Shown here in pieces: positions 1-14,058 of a DNA stretch of 16,580 nt. This stretch comes from Porogramme epimiltina (taxonomy: Eukaryota > Basidiomycota > Agaricomycetes > Polyporales > Polyporaceae): positions 1 through 16,580 of the forward strand of contig FTLJ01000891.1 in assembly GCA_900155495.1 (NCBI GenBank), written 5' to 3'. Position 1 is the first letter of the stretch, and every line of letters starts with the position of its first letter. The notes beneath the pieces are model-generated. The model was not told the origin of the DNA and searched no databases. It saw only the letters and a program-made list of their open reading frames with translations. The translations under genes were made by a program, and so were the position numbers.

Positions 1-372
1 CGATCGGTGCCTCCCTCCCTCCTAAGTCCCTGCACCCCCCCCCCCCCTACGCCCACCGCCCCTGCCCCTGCCCCTACACCACCCCTTTGCTTGCGCGCCC
101 CTTACAACGCCCTGCCACCTGCTGATCACGCGTCCACCCATGCAGTGTACTACGACCGGATCTTGGTTATGGATGCGGGGCGCGTCGTCGAGTTCGCCGC
201 GCCGCTCACGCTCTTCGACAGCGAAGACTCGGTCTTCCGCTCGCTGTGCAACGAGGCGAACCTCTCTCGCCAGGACATCCTGAAGATTCGGGCGACCGTA
301 CACGGACCGCAGCCCGGCCTGACCCCCGCGCCGTCCACGCCCGCCTCGCGCGCGGCGTCCGTCGCGGCATAG
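1..372 (+). CDS. ABCC-type ABC transporter, 3' end only (upstream tandem paralogue)
   Basis: This is the C-terminal end of a gene that enters from the left edge. Bases 1-6 are the end of an exon, 7-145 are a GT-AG intron with a run of about 14 C, and 146-372 are the last exon, ending in TAG. The exon begins V-YYDRILVMDAGRVVEF, the segment just after the H-loop of the second nucleotide-binding domain, and then a helical tail (FRSLCNEANLSRQDILKI) and a Pro/Ala/Ser-rich end. It matches the last exon of the gene at 5892-12279 almost residue for residue: over the first ~165 coding bases I count about 15 differences, nearly all synonymous, with two substitutions (S/R and V/I) before the variable tail. 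That pattern suggests a paralogue kept under protein-level selection. The rest of the gene lies outside the window, so whether it is intact cannot be judged. Confidence 0.93.
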   Translation, partial: RSVPPSLLSPCTPPPPTPTAPAPAPTPPLCLRAPYNALPPADHASTHAVYYDRILVMDAGRVVEFAAPLTLFDSEDSVFRSLCNEANLSRQDILKIRATVHGPQPGLTPAPSTPASRAASVAA

Positions 373-1192
373 GCGGCAGCCAAGGCATGCGCGCGTGAGC
401 GTCGTACAGTACGTACGAACGTGCGCGCGCGTCAGACTCTCTGTCCTAGATGGCCTCGACCGGTGCAGAGGGCGCCCTACGTGCGCGCCGCGAGCGTCCG
501 CGCGGTCGCGAAGGCGGGCTGGGGTGGACGCCACCCCAGCTGGAGATGCCGTTTGTGGATCGCCGGACTCGGACACCACCCTGTATTTTGGATTATCTTT
601 AGCTCTAGCCTCGCTTTCGGATCTCCTTTTCACGTTGTACGCGCTCTGCCTCGTCACACTCGCCTACGCACGGACCCGTCACGACCGCACAGTATGTAGT
701 AATGTCGGCACGCCCCCCCATCCCGCTCTCGTTCTCGCTCTTACTCTCGCCCCACGACCGTCCCTCCGCTCTCGCGCTGCGCCCGCGCCGCTTCCGGGGA
801 TAGACGTTACCCTAATACATTACGCCATCATAATACCTTCAAGGTGACGGGCCGCGCGCGCTCTTGATTCCCCCAAAGTCCCCCGGGGCGTCGAACCACG
901 GCATCTGCGCCTGCGCCGCTCGAGAAGGTCTTCTGTTTTCTTCCCTCCCTCGCGCACTTCATGGGATCCCAGGCGGGCCCACGCGGCGGCGTTGCGGCGC
1001 TCCGACGGCGCGCGCGCGGGAACGCGCCGCACGCACGTATATGGAGACGGATCCAGCGCACGGGCTCTACGGAACACACAACAGAACGCGCGGGCGGGCG
1101 GCGCGATTGAGACGTTTGGGCGGTGGGCGTACGAAGGGCAGGGGCGCCCTCCATTCCCCCAGCGTTCCTCACAGTGCTAAGTAAAGCCACTC
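373..1192. repeat. 3' flank of the upstream ABC gene, direct repeat copy A
   Basis: No gene is supported here. The stretch aligns in the same orientation with 12280 to about 13366. Shared landmarks include the bases right after the stop codon, a block around 584-602 (ATTTTGGATTATCTTTAGCT) that may be 3'UTR, the 'ccctaataca' block near 810, and the GTATATGGAGACGGA block near 1037-1051. Similarity fades at about 1192. The long GC-rich open frames across it are not conserved as proteins between the two copies. Confidence 0.8.
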
Positions 1193-1660
1193 CTCCTTGA
1201 CCCGTGACCGGTTGACCTCGTACCACCACCATCCCCTTGAACGCCTGCGCTCTCTAGGGCCGTGCTGGTCAACGTAACAAAGGTTGGATCGCACACAGAG
1301 GAGCGGCCCTTGGGTATTCCTCAGCTTACTCTAGGGGTCAGTGGCGACACAGGCCTCCCCATCGCCGCCGATGGTGGTACTTAAACATCGCTGGATGCCG
1401 GAGACTCCTCCCCTCCCCGCTATTACTCGCTTGCACCTCACCTTGGCCTCATGGCGAAACCGTGACGTTGCGTTCGCGCACGTGGCAAGCAGGACTTCTG
1501 GTACTAGCGATAAGCCACCAGATCTTCCAAATACTTAGGATCTCGAATCGACCCAATGCCAAGGGCGGACGAGGGAACCAGCGTTACTCACGCCAGCTAC
1601 TAAGACCTGGCAATGATGACTTAGATGTAGGGAACACCGTCCCCTTATATTTGATTACCT
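1193..1660. other. Non-coding or decayed DNA, nothing recognisable
   Basis: Similarity to the second copy of the 3' flank ends at the left border. Base composition drops from strongly GC-rich to roughly balanced. Open frames are short and show no recognisable motif, and no tRNA or simple repeat is seen. Confidence 0.5.
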
Positions 1661-1664
1661 ATGC

Positions 1665-1988
1665 TTATGGTAAGACTCGTCGTACACCAGGGTAGTACAG
1701 CAGCTGGTCGCGAGCGCGTCGGAAAGCAGTATGACGCGTGTATTGAACCCGGGATGGTGTCTGATCAGGATGTACTGGGTATATACCTAATTTGATACCT
1801 ATGTAAAACAAGTCAGTATTCCAGAACACCGTTGAGACCACAACAGCGTTCGTGTTAAGGCTGTCACGATCAGTAGCGTACATGAAGATCGCCACAAGCG
1901 ACACAACGGAGAGTAGATCAGAGTAGCCGTAGGAACTATACAGTTCCTCGCCAGCCACAGATCCGGCCTTAATTTCAGCCACCCCCAA
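1665..1988 (-). pseudogene. Possible remnant of a multi-pass membrane protein
   Basis: An open minus-strand frame of about 107 codons has a hydrophobic stretch (DLLSVVSLVAIFMYAT) and a second one (VFWNTDLFYIGIKLGIY) separated by a short polar stretch. The first recalls the last helices of the agaricomycete DUF6534-type membrane proteins, but the match is from memory, short and weak. No upstream exons for the rest of such a protein can be found between 1990 and 2600. It is either a decayed fragment or a chance open frame. Confidence 0.18.
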
Positions 1989-2040
1989 GCCCGGGCCGTC
2001 CGGGCTCGGGCTTCTATCAAGAGCCCGGCCTGGCGCCGGG
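1988..2040. repeat. Cluster of nested GC-rich inverted repeats
   Basis: AGCCCGG (1988-1994) pairs with CCGGGCT (2000-2006) over a 5-base loop. CCGGGCTC (2000-2007) pairs perfectly with GAGCCCGG (2021-2028) over a 13-base loop. The arms compete for the same bases, so two alternative hairpins are possible. The cluster stands out because its surroundings are not GC-rich. It could be the edge of a mobile element or a structured RNA, but no function is evident. Confidence 0.5.
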
Positions 2041-3333
2041 TATCCCCGGCTACTATGGCTTCAAGTTCGAGCTCGGCCCACCACATCACTACTAGTCATT
2101 CTACCTTCAGCGAAGGGCCAGACGCCGTAAGACCGTTTGCAGACGGGAACAAGGTGACAGCGTGCACGGCGTGCATGGCGAAATGTCACATTATACGACA
2201 TGTGCATCATATCCTTGGTCTAATCGTTTGTACTAGGCATATAAAGGTTTATATGGGGTGCCCGTGGCATTTAACCATGGACGACAATTTCCAGGGGTGG
2301 TATTTTCAGCCATGCACGCCGTAACGGGGGATGCCGCAGGACGGTGGGGTGATATTAATAGAGCAGGGAGTACGCACGAAGGACGACTATTTGCCTCCTT
2401 GGTATCACTCATCCTCCACCTCCCCTGCCCAGTCGACGACATTCGACGGTGTCTCAGCCCAACATATAGGGCTCAAAGGCGGCGATCACCGAGCTTGGAG
2501 GCTGCTGGGCCTATTATAGCTACATGGAGCGAAGGCGACGTCTGGAGGGAATTCTCCGGGGGTGGGAATGCGGCAGTGGTGAGCCTGAGAGGCCGCGCCA
2601 ACCTCAACGAGGGAGGAGAAGCCCGAACCAGGAGCAGGGTAGCTTGAACGAGGGTGAGGCAGATGGCGGTAAGAGTGCATACGGGTACAGCCGTATCCGA
2701 TGTGTCCCCCGTTGTTGAAGACTTGGACTTAGAGTGGAGGTTAAAAGGGTGAGAGGTAGATAGAGAAAGGGAAAGTAGGATAGCGACACATGGGTTGCAG
2801 AGCGTGAAAGGTTGTCACATTGGGTACTCAGCAGCGAGCAGCCGTGGTGGACGAGAACAAGGACTGCGGCCTCGGGCGGTCTAAACGGTTTAATGTTCAA
2901 TGGATAGTTGGCACTATTTGGTTCAGCCAGACCAAACAAGGCAAACCTGTCCGGGATCGACCTGATTCTCGTTACGGTGGGGCGCGTAGCTGGGTATCCG
3001 TACGGCTTGGAGAGGTGCCGACATCTCCGGAGCCCGAATATATGGAATGGGATGGCCCGGGGCTGCCTGCTCGCTCCAGGGTATGCGTCGGGGCTCTCTC
3101 GGCAGGGTCCTATGACCCTCTGACACACGCGCTGAATCAATCATGGGCCGAGGGACGGGAAAACCAGGCGGATGGTACCTTCAATTTTTGTACGCCGGAG
3201 TGCAGCTGCTATAAAAGGCCGCGCAGTAGGCCCTAGAAGCCCTCAGGGCGGCCTATAGGAGAGCAAGTGTTTATCGAAATCAGGCTCAGCGGCGGTCGAT
3301 GCGGCTTCCTCTCCAAGGAGACGGAGAGAAGTG
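2041..3333. other. Intergenic DNA upstream of the ABC transporter promoter-like region
   Basis: No open frame here has recognisable domains or a convincing exon-intron pattern; the longest (about 178 codons, minus strand, 2604-3140) is Pro/Ser/Leu-rich with no motif. A strong TATA match (CTATAAAAGG, near 3209-3218) is followed by a hairpin-capable stretch in which TAGGCC (about 3228) pairs with GGCCTA (about 3250). These could belong to a promoter that lost its gene, or to distal regulatory DNA. Confidence 0.4.
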
Positions 3334-3412
3334 TTCGCGGGGTTGAACAGACAGTTCGCGGGGTTAAAAACATGATTCGCGGGGTCGAATGTACGTTCGC
3401 GGGGTTGAACAT
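3334..3412. repeat. Four tandem ~21-bp repeats, core TTCGCGGGGTTGAA
   Basis: Units start at 3334, 3355, 3376 and 3396, so the period is 21, 21 and 20 bases. The first ten bases, TTCGCGGGGT, are identical in all four units; the following TGAA varies slightly and the rest diverges. Near helical-turn spacing and conservation limited to one end of each unit look more like an array of protein-binding sites than a slipped microsatellite. The array lies about 55-130 bases upstream of the TATA box at 3466. There are no spacers between units, so it is not CRISPR-like. Confidence 0.85.
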
Positions 3413-3438
3413 GGCCTGGTGAGTCGACGGGGAAGCCA

Positions 3439-3464
3439 GGCCTGCGCCGAACGGGGTGCAGGCC
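3439..3464. promoter_or_regulatory. Perfect 7-bp inverted repeat GGCCTGC-N12-GCAGGCC
   Basis: GGCCTGC at 3439-3445 is mirrored by GCAGGCC at 3458-3464. It lies between the four-unit array and the TATA box, a usual place for a dimeric activator or repressor site. The regulatory role is inferred from position. Confidence 0.4.
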
Positions 3465-3465
3465 C

Positions 3466-3471
3466 TATAAA
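3466..3471 (+). promoter_or_regulatory. TATA box, probably of the original ABC transporter promoter
   Basis: TATAAA lies 14 bases before the left end of the inserted element. If the element were absent, the box would sit about 67 bases from the transporter start codon, which is reasonable for a fungal core promoter. With the element present the distance is more than 2.4 kb. It is assigned to this gene by context only. Confidence 0.45.
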
Positions 3472-3485
3472 CCCACTCACTCCCA

Positions 3486-3514
3486 CATCAGGAAAAACCC
3501 GAATTGCTAATTAG
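3486..3514 (+). repeat. Left terminal inverted repeat
   Basis: A 29-base arm running from CATCAGG to CTAATTAG. It differs from the right arm at three internal positions. A second CTAATTAG follows at 3527-3534, 20 bases after the first. Confidence 0.85.
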
Positions 3515-3640
3515 GGATAATCAGCGCTAATTAGACCGGTTAGGACGATTAGAGTCATTAGGTATAATTCTATAAGTCCCGCCGCATTAGTTGGGATTAG
3601 TAGCGCCGTTCGCTGGGATTAGTAGCGCCTTAGGAGGGTA
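3515..3640. repeat. Left subterminal repeat zone
   Basis: The zone is dense in ATTAG/TTAGG motifs. It contains two identical 15-base copies of GGGATTAGTAGCGCC, at 3593-3607 and 3615-3629, with a 22-base period. Transposases of several DNA transposon families bind such subterminal repeats; binding here is an inference. Confidence 0.7.
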
Positions 3641-4127
3641 TTATATCCGCTTAGCACGCGTTTTCGAGGATGTTATATACGGCATTGTCATTGAAATGAG
3701 CTACGCGAATACATCACAGTCTGGTTACTACATAGCATACACTGGACACGAGACGGGCGGGCCAGGGCACCATACAGGGACTATCAGGTGGGGGGTATGA
3801 TGTGCCTCAGCGTGCATGCATAACGACTGCACGAGGGACGGGTGCTGAGGAAGTGCGGGGAGGGATGGAGGAGAGCGTATGAGGAGGGAGGAGGCGAGGA
3901 TGAAGCTAAGCTGCTGTCTAAAACGAGATCGCCTACCGGCATCCCGAGCGCGACCGCTAGAGACCGTACTGTTGGACGTACCTGTGGCAGCACCGGCGCG
4001 GCGTACACAGCGTGCTTTGATGCGTCACATTGAGCAGGGTTGCGCGGGGTTCCTACATAACCAAATAAACACGAAGGAGAGAGAACTGATGGTGAAACGA
4101 CGTACTCTGCATACTCTAGGCATGCGG
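3641..4127. other. Element interior without a recognisable gene
   Basis: Several short frames exist, including one at 3879-4139 on the plus strand, but none carries a known motif and none resembles a transposase. Composition is near-balanced compared with the GC-rich coding exons elsewhere. Confidence 0.5.
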
Positions 4128-4443
4128 CTACTGGCCTAGCTCCAGGGGGAGGTGGTCGACGTCTTGCTTTGCTACAACATACTCGCCGCCCTTGATAACC
4201 CGAGTCTTCGACTGGAGCTCCTTCACCCTAATGCAAGGGTCTCCGTTAGTCCATGTGATCGACATGCAGAAAACGGAAGGCCCGCTTCCGTACCACAAAC
4301 ATAACACAGGCACTCACTCCTTGTCAAGGGTCGCATTTACGAGGTCGACCTAGCGGATACGGGGGGCATGCAATGTTGGGGGATGGAGACGTCGAGGAGT
4401 AATTGAGGGTGCTCACCTTGTCCCGACCTTCATGTACCGGCAT
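4128..4443 (-). CDS. Small three-exon gene or gene fragment of unknown function
   Basis: Reading leftward, exon 1 is 4417-4443 (ATG at 4441-4443), exon 2 is 4318-4349 and exon 3 is 4128-4227, ending in TAG. The introns are 67 and 90 nt with good donors (GTGAGC, GTGAGT), AG acceptors, and in the second a CTAAC branch site about 20 bases before the acceptor. Spliced, they give a 52-residue charged protein, starting MPVHEGRDK-VDLVNATLDK and continuing VKELQSKTRVIKGGEYVV to a stop. The splice signals and frame agreement argue for real coding origin. I do not recognise the family. It lies inside the inverted-repeat element and may be the 3' end of a captured longer gene, since the frame upstream of the ATG is also open. 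Confidence 0.38.
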
Positions 4444-4581
4444 GACGCGAATTGGGGCACGAAGCGGATGGGGATAAATGCTTGGAGGATGTGTGAGTTT
4501 ACAGACGGAGGGCACGCACCTCGGGTGGGCGGTTTAGTAGCCACGGCCGCTCAGTCTGGAGCCTAGGCGACAAGATGCAGA

Positions 4582-5739
4582 TTAAAAAGGGTTCTTGGGC
4601 GGCGCGGGTACAAAGAGGGGGCGGGCAGGTAGCAAGATGTGAGAGGGAGGAAAGCGCACTTGTTGTTCTGCTCCTTGAGGTCCCAGGTTGCTTTGCTCTT
4701 CCGTTCTAGCGCGGCATGCGCAGTGATAATATGTGCGGCGTGGAGCTGTAATGTTAGTGTTTGTTTCCCTCACTCGGCGTTGTAAGTATGGCAGGAGACA
4801 AGGAGGACGTAGACGAGTCATGACAGACGACGTGGCAGAACAAGCGCCTACGCGCACGGGCCAGTTCCAGATCTGGCGCCTGTGGACTTGTGGCGAGTCG
4901 GATCGTTGAAGTCGGGTGAGCGCGGCTCCAACACCGTAAGTTTGAGATCGGGTCGGTCGGTCGTAGCTTCCCGTAGGCCCGAAAGATCCGCGTTGTGATC
5001 CACCTTCGATCATGGCAGAATGTCGACCGTCCGGAGCGTCTGAATCCCCGCAGAACCGTCCCTGAGCAACGCCGCGCGCAAGGCTGCATAGTGCACACGA
5101 CTCCTCTTCCGCGGGAGACACCTTGAGGCGGACAAGCCGGGGGGCGGCGAGCGGCCAGAGCGCGAGGTGCGGTTTGCACTCCACGTTGGCGAGGTGCAGC
5201 TGCTCGAGCGCGGGGAAGATCGGGTGTGCCGTGAGATCGGCCTCGTCAGGGTGCATGCCGGCGCCGTAGCCGTTAATATCTATGGGTTCCATCCAGTCAC
5301 GGTCTCCTTTATCTGTGCGGGGTCGCCGAAGGAAAAGTTCATCGTTCCTAAAAAGAACGAGGGTGCGCAGGGCGGGGAACGCGCCAGGCACGCGGGCGTA
5401 CGGGAATAAGACTTCGGGCGACTGGAGTACCGTAAGGGTCTCGAGGCGGGGCGCGACGAGCTCGAGGAGGTGTGTGATGATGGACACGAAACGCGCGTTC
5501 CAGATGGCCTTGACTTCGCTCCAGGAGCGGTGGTCGCGGAAGTGGAAACACGGGCCGAGGACGATCACGTCAACCGTGCCGGGGAGGAATGTGAGGAGAA
5601 GATGGCGGACGCGTGGAGGATCGCAGTCGGAATCCTCTCCGGTGGCTGCGCAAGCGGCGGGTTTGTACGTGGCCAAGAACGCCTCAACTTGCTGAAGACT
5701 GTGCAGCTGGAGTCTGATTAGGAGCGCAACAGCAGTGCA
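4582..5739 (-). pseudogene. Truncated F-box/leucine-rich-type protein fragment captured in the element
   Basis: The frame is open from about 5739 down to a TAA at 4582, but has no ATG near its start, so it lacks its own N-terminus. The first ~200 residues have the beta-strand rhythm of leucine-rich repeats: LRHLLLTF-like, LVAPRLETLTVL, FPALRTLVLFRNDELF, FPALEQLHLANVECKP and APRLVRLKVSP. With the DWMEPIDINGYGAGM block between them, this resembles the repeat half of agaricomycete F-box proteins; that assignment is from memory. Past about residue 230 (near 5030) the sequence loses this character, and homologous-looking stretches seem to shift frame (for example a LKLTVLEPRS reading near 4940), which suggests decay. 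The F-box itself is missing. The coding-like part begins exactly where the right subterminal repeats start. Confidence 0.5.
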
Positions 5740-5822
5740 TTAGCTGCCTTAGTTCTCATTAGGAGCGACTATGGGGCGTTAGTGCCTATTAGAAGCGCCC
5801 GCCACTAATTAGAGCTAATTAG
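5716..5822. repeat. Right subterminal repeat zone
   Basis: Three ATTAG-N-AGCG motifs lie near 5716-5727, 5757-5767 and 5786-5799, in the same orientation as the two on the left side. Two CTAATTAG copies follow at 5805-5812 and 5815-5822. The inner border coincides with the start of the leucine-rich-repeat-like frame. Confidence 0.7.
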
Positions 5823-5843
5823 CATTTTGGATTTTTCCTGATG
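5815..5843 (-). repeat. Right terminal inverted repeat
   Basis: This is the reverse complement of the left arm, matching at 26 of 29 positions and ending TTTTTCCTGATG. Its last three bases are an ATG that opens a short frame upstream of the transporter. Confidence 0.85.
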
Positions 5844-5867
5844 CATCCTTTCCCCCCCACCTCTTGA
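5841..5867 (+). CDS. Possible upstream ORF in the transporter leader (8 codons)
   Basis: The final ATG of the transposon end opens a frame encoding MHPFPPTS followed by TGA. It is in the same frame as the transporter start 24 bases later, and the TGA is what blocks extension of the main protein. If transcription starts within or upstream of the element, ribosomes would meet this ATG first, which could reduce translation of the transporter. No expression evidence is available. Confidence 0.3.
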   Translation: MHPFPPTS

Positions 5868-5891
5868 CCCTCTATTTGCTCCTGCCCTCCT

Positions 5892-12279
<6,388 letters not shown>

Positions 12280-12665
12280 GCGGCAGCCAAGGCATATGCG
12301 CGTGGGTGTTGTACGTACGGACGCGCGCGCGCGCCAGACCCTCTGCCTTGGACGGCCTCGACCGGGGCAGAGGGCGCCCCACCCGCGCGCCCCGCGCGCC
12401 ACGCCCCGCGAGCGTCCGCGCGGTCGCGAAGGCGGGCTGGGGTGGACGGCGTCCCCGGTTCGAGGCGTCGTCTGTGGATCGTCACCGACCCTGCATTTTG
12501 GATTATCTTTAGCTCGTGCCACGCTTTCGTTTTCTCTCTTACTCTACACGCGCTCCACCTGGTCCCGCTCACGTACGCACTGACGCACCTACACACGGAC
12601 CCGTCACGACCGCACAGTGTGTAACTACATGCACGACGTCGGCACGCCCTCTCTCCCCCCCTCCT

Positions 12666-12679
12666 ACACACACACACAC
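12666..12679. repeat. (AC)n microsatellite
   Basis: Seven AC units in the 3' flank of the ABC transporter; absent from the matching part of copy A. Confidence 0.8.
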
Positions 12680-12830
12680 CTCGCTCTCGTTCTCACTCTC
12701 GCTGTCGCCCTCGCCCCACGCCCACGCCTTCGCGCTGCGCCGGCCCCATTTCCGGAGATAGACGGTAGCACCCTAATACAATCCACCATCACAATAACTT
12801 TAAGGTGGCCGTCGACGGACCCCGCGCGCG

Positions 12831-12854
12831 TTCTCGTTCTCGTTCTCGTTCTCG
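12831..12854. repeat. (TTCTCG)4 tandem repeat
   Basis: Four perfect hexanucleotide units in copy B of the duplicated flank. The aligned part of copy A has only an irregular equivalent, so this is a recent local expansion. Confidence 0.85.
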
Positions 12855-13016
12855 ACGATGATCCTCACAAAGTCCCTCGGGGCGCCGGCCTCCGCGCCCC
12901 ACCCCACCGCAACGGCATCTACGTCCGCGCCGCTCGAGAAGCCCCTGCTTCCACTCCACTCACGCTCGTGCACTTTATGGAAGCGCGGGCGGGGTCCACG
13001 CGGCGGCGCAGCGGCG

Positions 13017-13219
13017 CTCCGACAGCGCGGGCGCGCGGGGCGACGCGCCGCACGTACACACGCACGTATATGGAGACGGAGCGCACGGACTCGTACGGAG
13101 TACATACTGCACATCGCACAGCACACGCGCGCGCCGCGGCGGGCGGTTGGCGCGGGTCAGACGTTCGCTCCGACAGCGCGGGCGTGGGGTCGCGCCGCAC
13201 GCACTTATACGGAGACGGA
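13017..13219. repeat. Duplicated GC-rich block (two units; one unit in copy A)
   Basis: Unit 1 (13017-13080) and unit 2 (13168-13219) both begin CTCCGACAGCGCGGGCG, pass through GCCGCACG and end TATA-T/C-GGAGACGGA. The matching single unit in the upstream flank is 1000-1051. Minus-strand translations share a YTCV/YKCV-type residue pattern but are not consistently open, so coding is not supported. Confidence 0.65.
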
Positions 13220-13399
13220 CTGAACGGCGCACACAGCTCACAGCGCGAGCGGCGCGCAGGGGGAAACATTGAGTTCGCGCGGTTTAGACGTTTGGGCGGT
13301 ACGCCGCCGGGGTGGAGGGGAGTGGTAATCCCCCGCGCCCGGCGCGCGCACGTAAAAAAAGCCATTCGATTGCGGGCTAAGAACGGAGGTATAAGTAAT

Positions 13400-13960
13400 G
13401 CTGCGGGCGAGGGGAAAGCATGTGTGTACGAGCGAAAGAGGTTCTACACTACAGAGGAGATATATCTACACTACACACCACTACTACGGTTGTGCCGAGA
13501 CGGGCGGACAGTCTGATGATTCCTTGAGACGAGTGCGAGACGAGACGGAGACGAGGCCGATTCCAGGGCGGTGTTCCAATTCCGTGCCATTGAGTAAGTA
13601 GAGTAATTGGGGTGTGGGAGGAGTAGGTGTAGGTAGCAAGATCCGGATAGGGGCGCGGTGCAGACGCAGTAGCAGCAGCGACTAGGACGGGGACGAGTGG
13701 GAGAGGAGGAAGAGATGAAGTAGTACCGTACCGTAGATTCGATATTCGATGATAGTCGGTAGTAGCTGATTGACGAGGACGATAGCGACGAGGAGATGAA
13801 GAAAACGAGAGGGCAGGAAAAACGAGCGTGGGGGCGGGCGTGTCCGAGTGGGCGGGCGGCGGCGGCAGCAGGGCCATGTGCTACATGCATGTGCGCTTCT
13901 GCGCCAGTGTCCGCGTTCGGGGTGTCCGAGAGTGAGATTTAGCGATAAAAACAATTGTAC
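13400..13960. other. Intergenic DNA between convergent genes, nothing recognisable
   Basis: This part of the spacer is purine-rich on the plus strand with GA-type runs such as GACGAGACGGAGACGAGG. Minus-strand open frames here (about 139-142 codons) are Ser/Pro/Arg-rich and look like low-complexity artefacts. No RNA gene was seen. Both genes' 3'UTRs and polyadenylation sites should fall within this interval or its borders. Confidence 0.5.
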
Positions 13961-14058
13961 TGGTGGGAGGGGCGGTAGGGCGGTGATTGGGGTGGAGTAG
14001 GGAGGGGCGGAGATGAGGGGGGTGGGTTGATGGAGGCGGGGAGCGGGGGCGCGGGAGC
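13961..14058 (+). other. G-run-rich tract just past the P450 stop codon
   Basis: Within about 100 bases there are at least ten runs of three or more G on the plus strand, with short spacers (for example GGGAGGGGCGGTAGGG). This satisfies the usual pattern for G-quadruplex formation. On the P450 transcript the same stretch is C-rich and lies directly after the stop codon. Confidence 0.6.

Larger units (their letters stand above)
3486..5843. mobile_element. Non-autonomous terminal-inverted-repeat element carrying host gene pieces
   Basis: The left end (3486-3514) and the reverse complement of the right end (5815-5843) both begin CATCAGGAAAAA and end GCTAATTAG; they match at 26 of 29 positions. 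Each end has two copies of the palindrome CTAATTAG, and further in lie direct repeats of the form ATTAG-N-AGCGCC. Terminal inverted repeats with subterminal motif clusters are typical of cut-and-paste DNA transposons. No transposase is recognisable in the 2,358-bp interior, so it would depend on a transposase supplied elsewhere. No long target-site duplication is visible; the flanks share only CA, so the insertion may be old or use a very short duplication. The superfamily cannot be named from this copy. The interior holds two minus-strand gene-like pieces. Confidence 0.8.
12280..13366. repeat. 3' flank of the ABC transporter, direct repeat copy B
   Basis: It aligns with 373-1192 in the same orientation and order, but is longer because a GC-rich block of about 150 bp is present in duplicate (see 13017-13219) and because of simple repeats. 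The conserved ATTTTGGATTATCTTTAGCT block is at about 12493-12512. A 299-codon open frame across it is not matched in copy A and is judged a by-product of high GC. Confidence 0.8.

Noticed and set aside
22..657. 211-codon minus-strand open frame, with a similar one at 12063-12677
   Set aside because: Both are antisense to the conserved last transporter exon and continue into the GC-rich flank; their likeness follows from the duplication.
3376..3395. tRNA B-box-like sequence (GGGTCGAAT)
   Set aside because: No matching A box, acceptor stem or cloverleaf could be formed around it.
3334..3412. CRISPR-like array
   Set aside because: The repeats are contiguous with no spacers, and the genome is eukaryotic with spliceosomal introns.
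3478..5851. 8-bp hAT-type target-site duplication next to CAGG ends
   Set aside because: The eight bases flanking each side do not match; only a CA dinucleotide agrees, so no superfamily was assigned.
12617..13516. 299-codon plus-strand open frame after the ABC transporter
   Set aside because: It lies in the duplicated 3' flank, has no equivalent frame in the other copy, crosses simple repeats and has low-complexity Arg/Ala/Thr composition.
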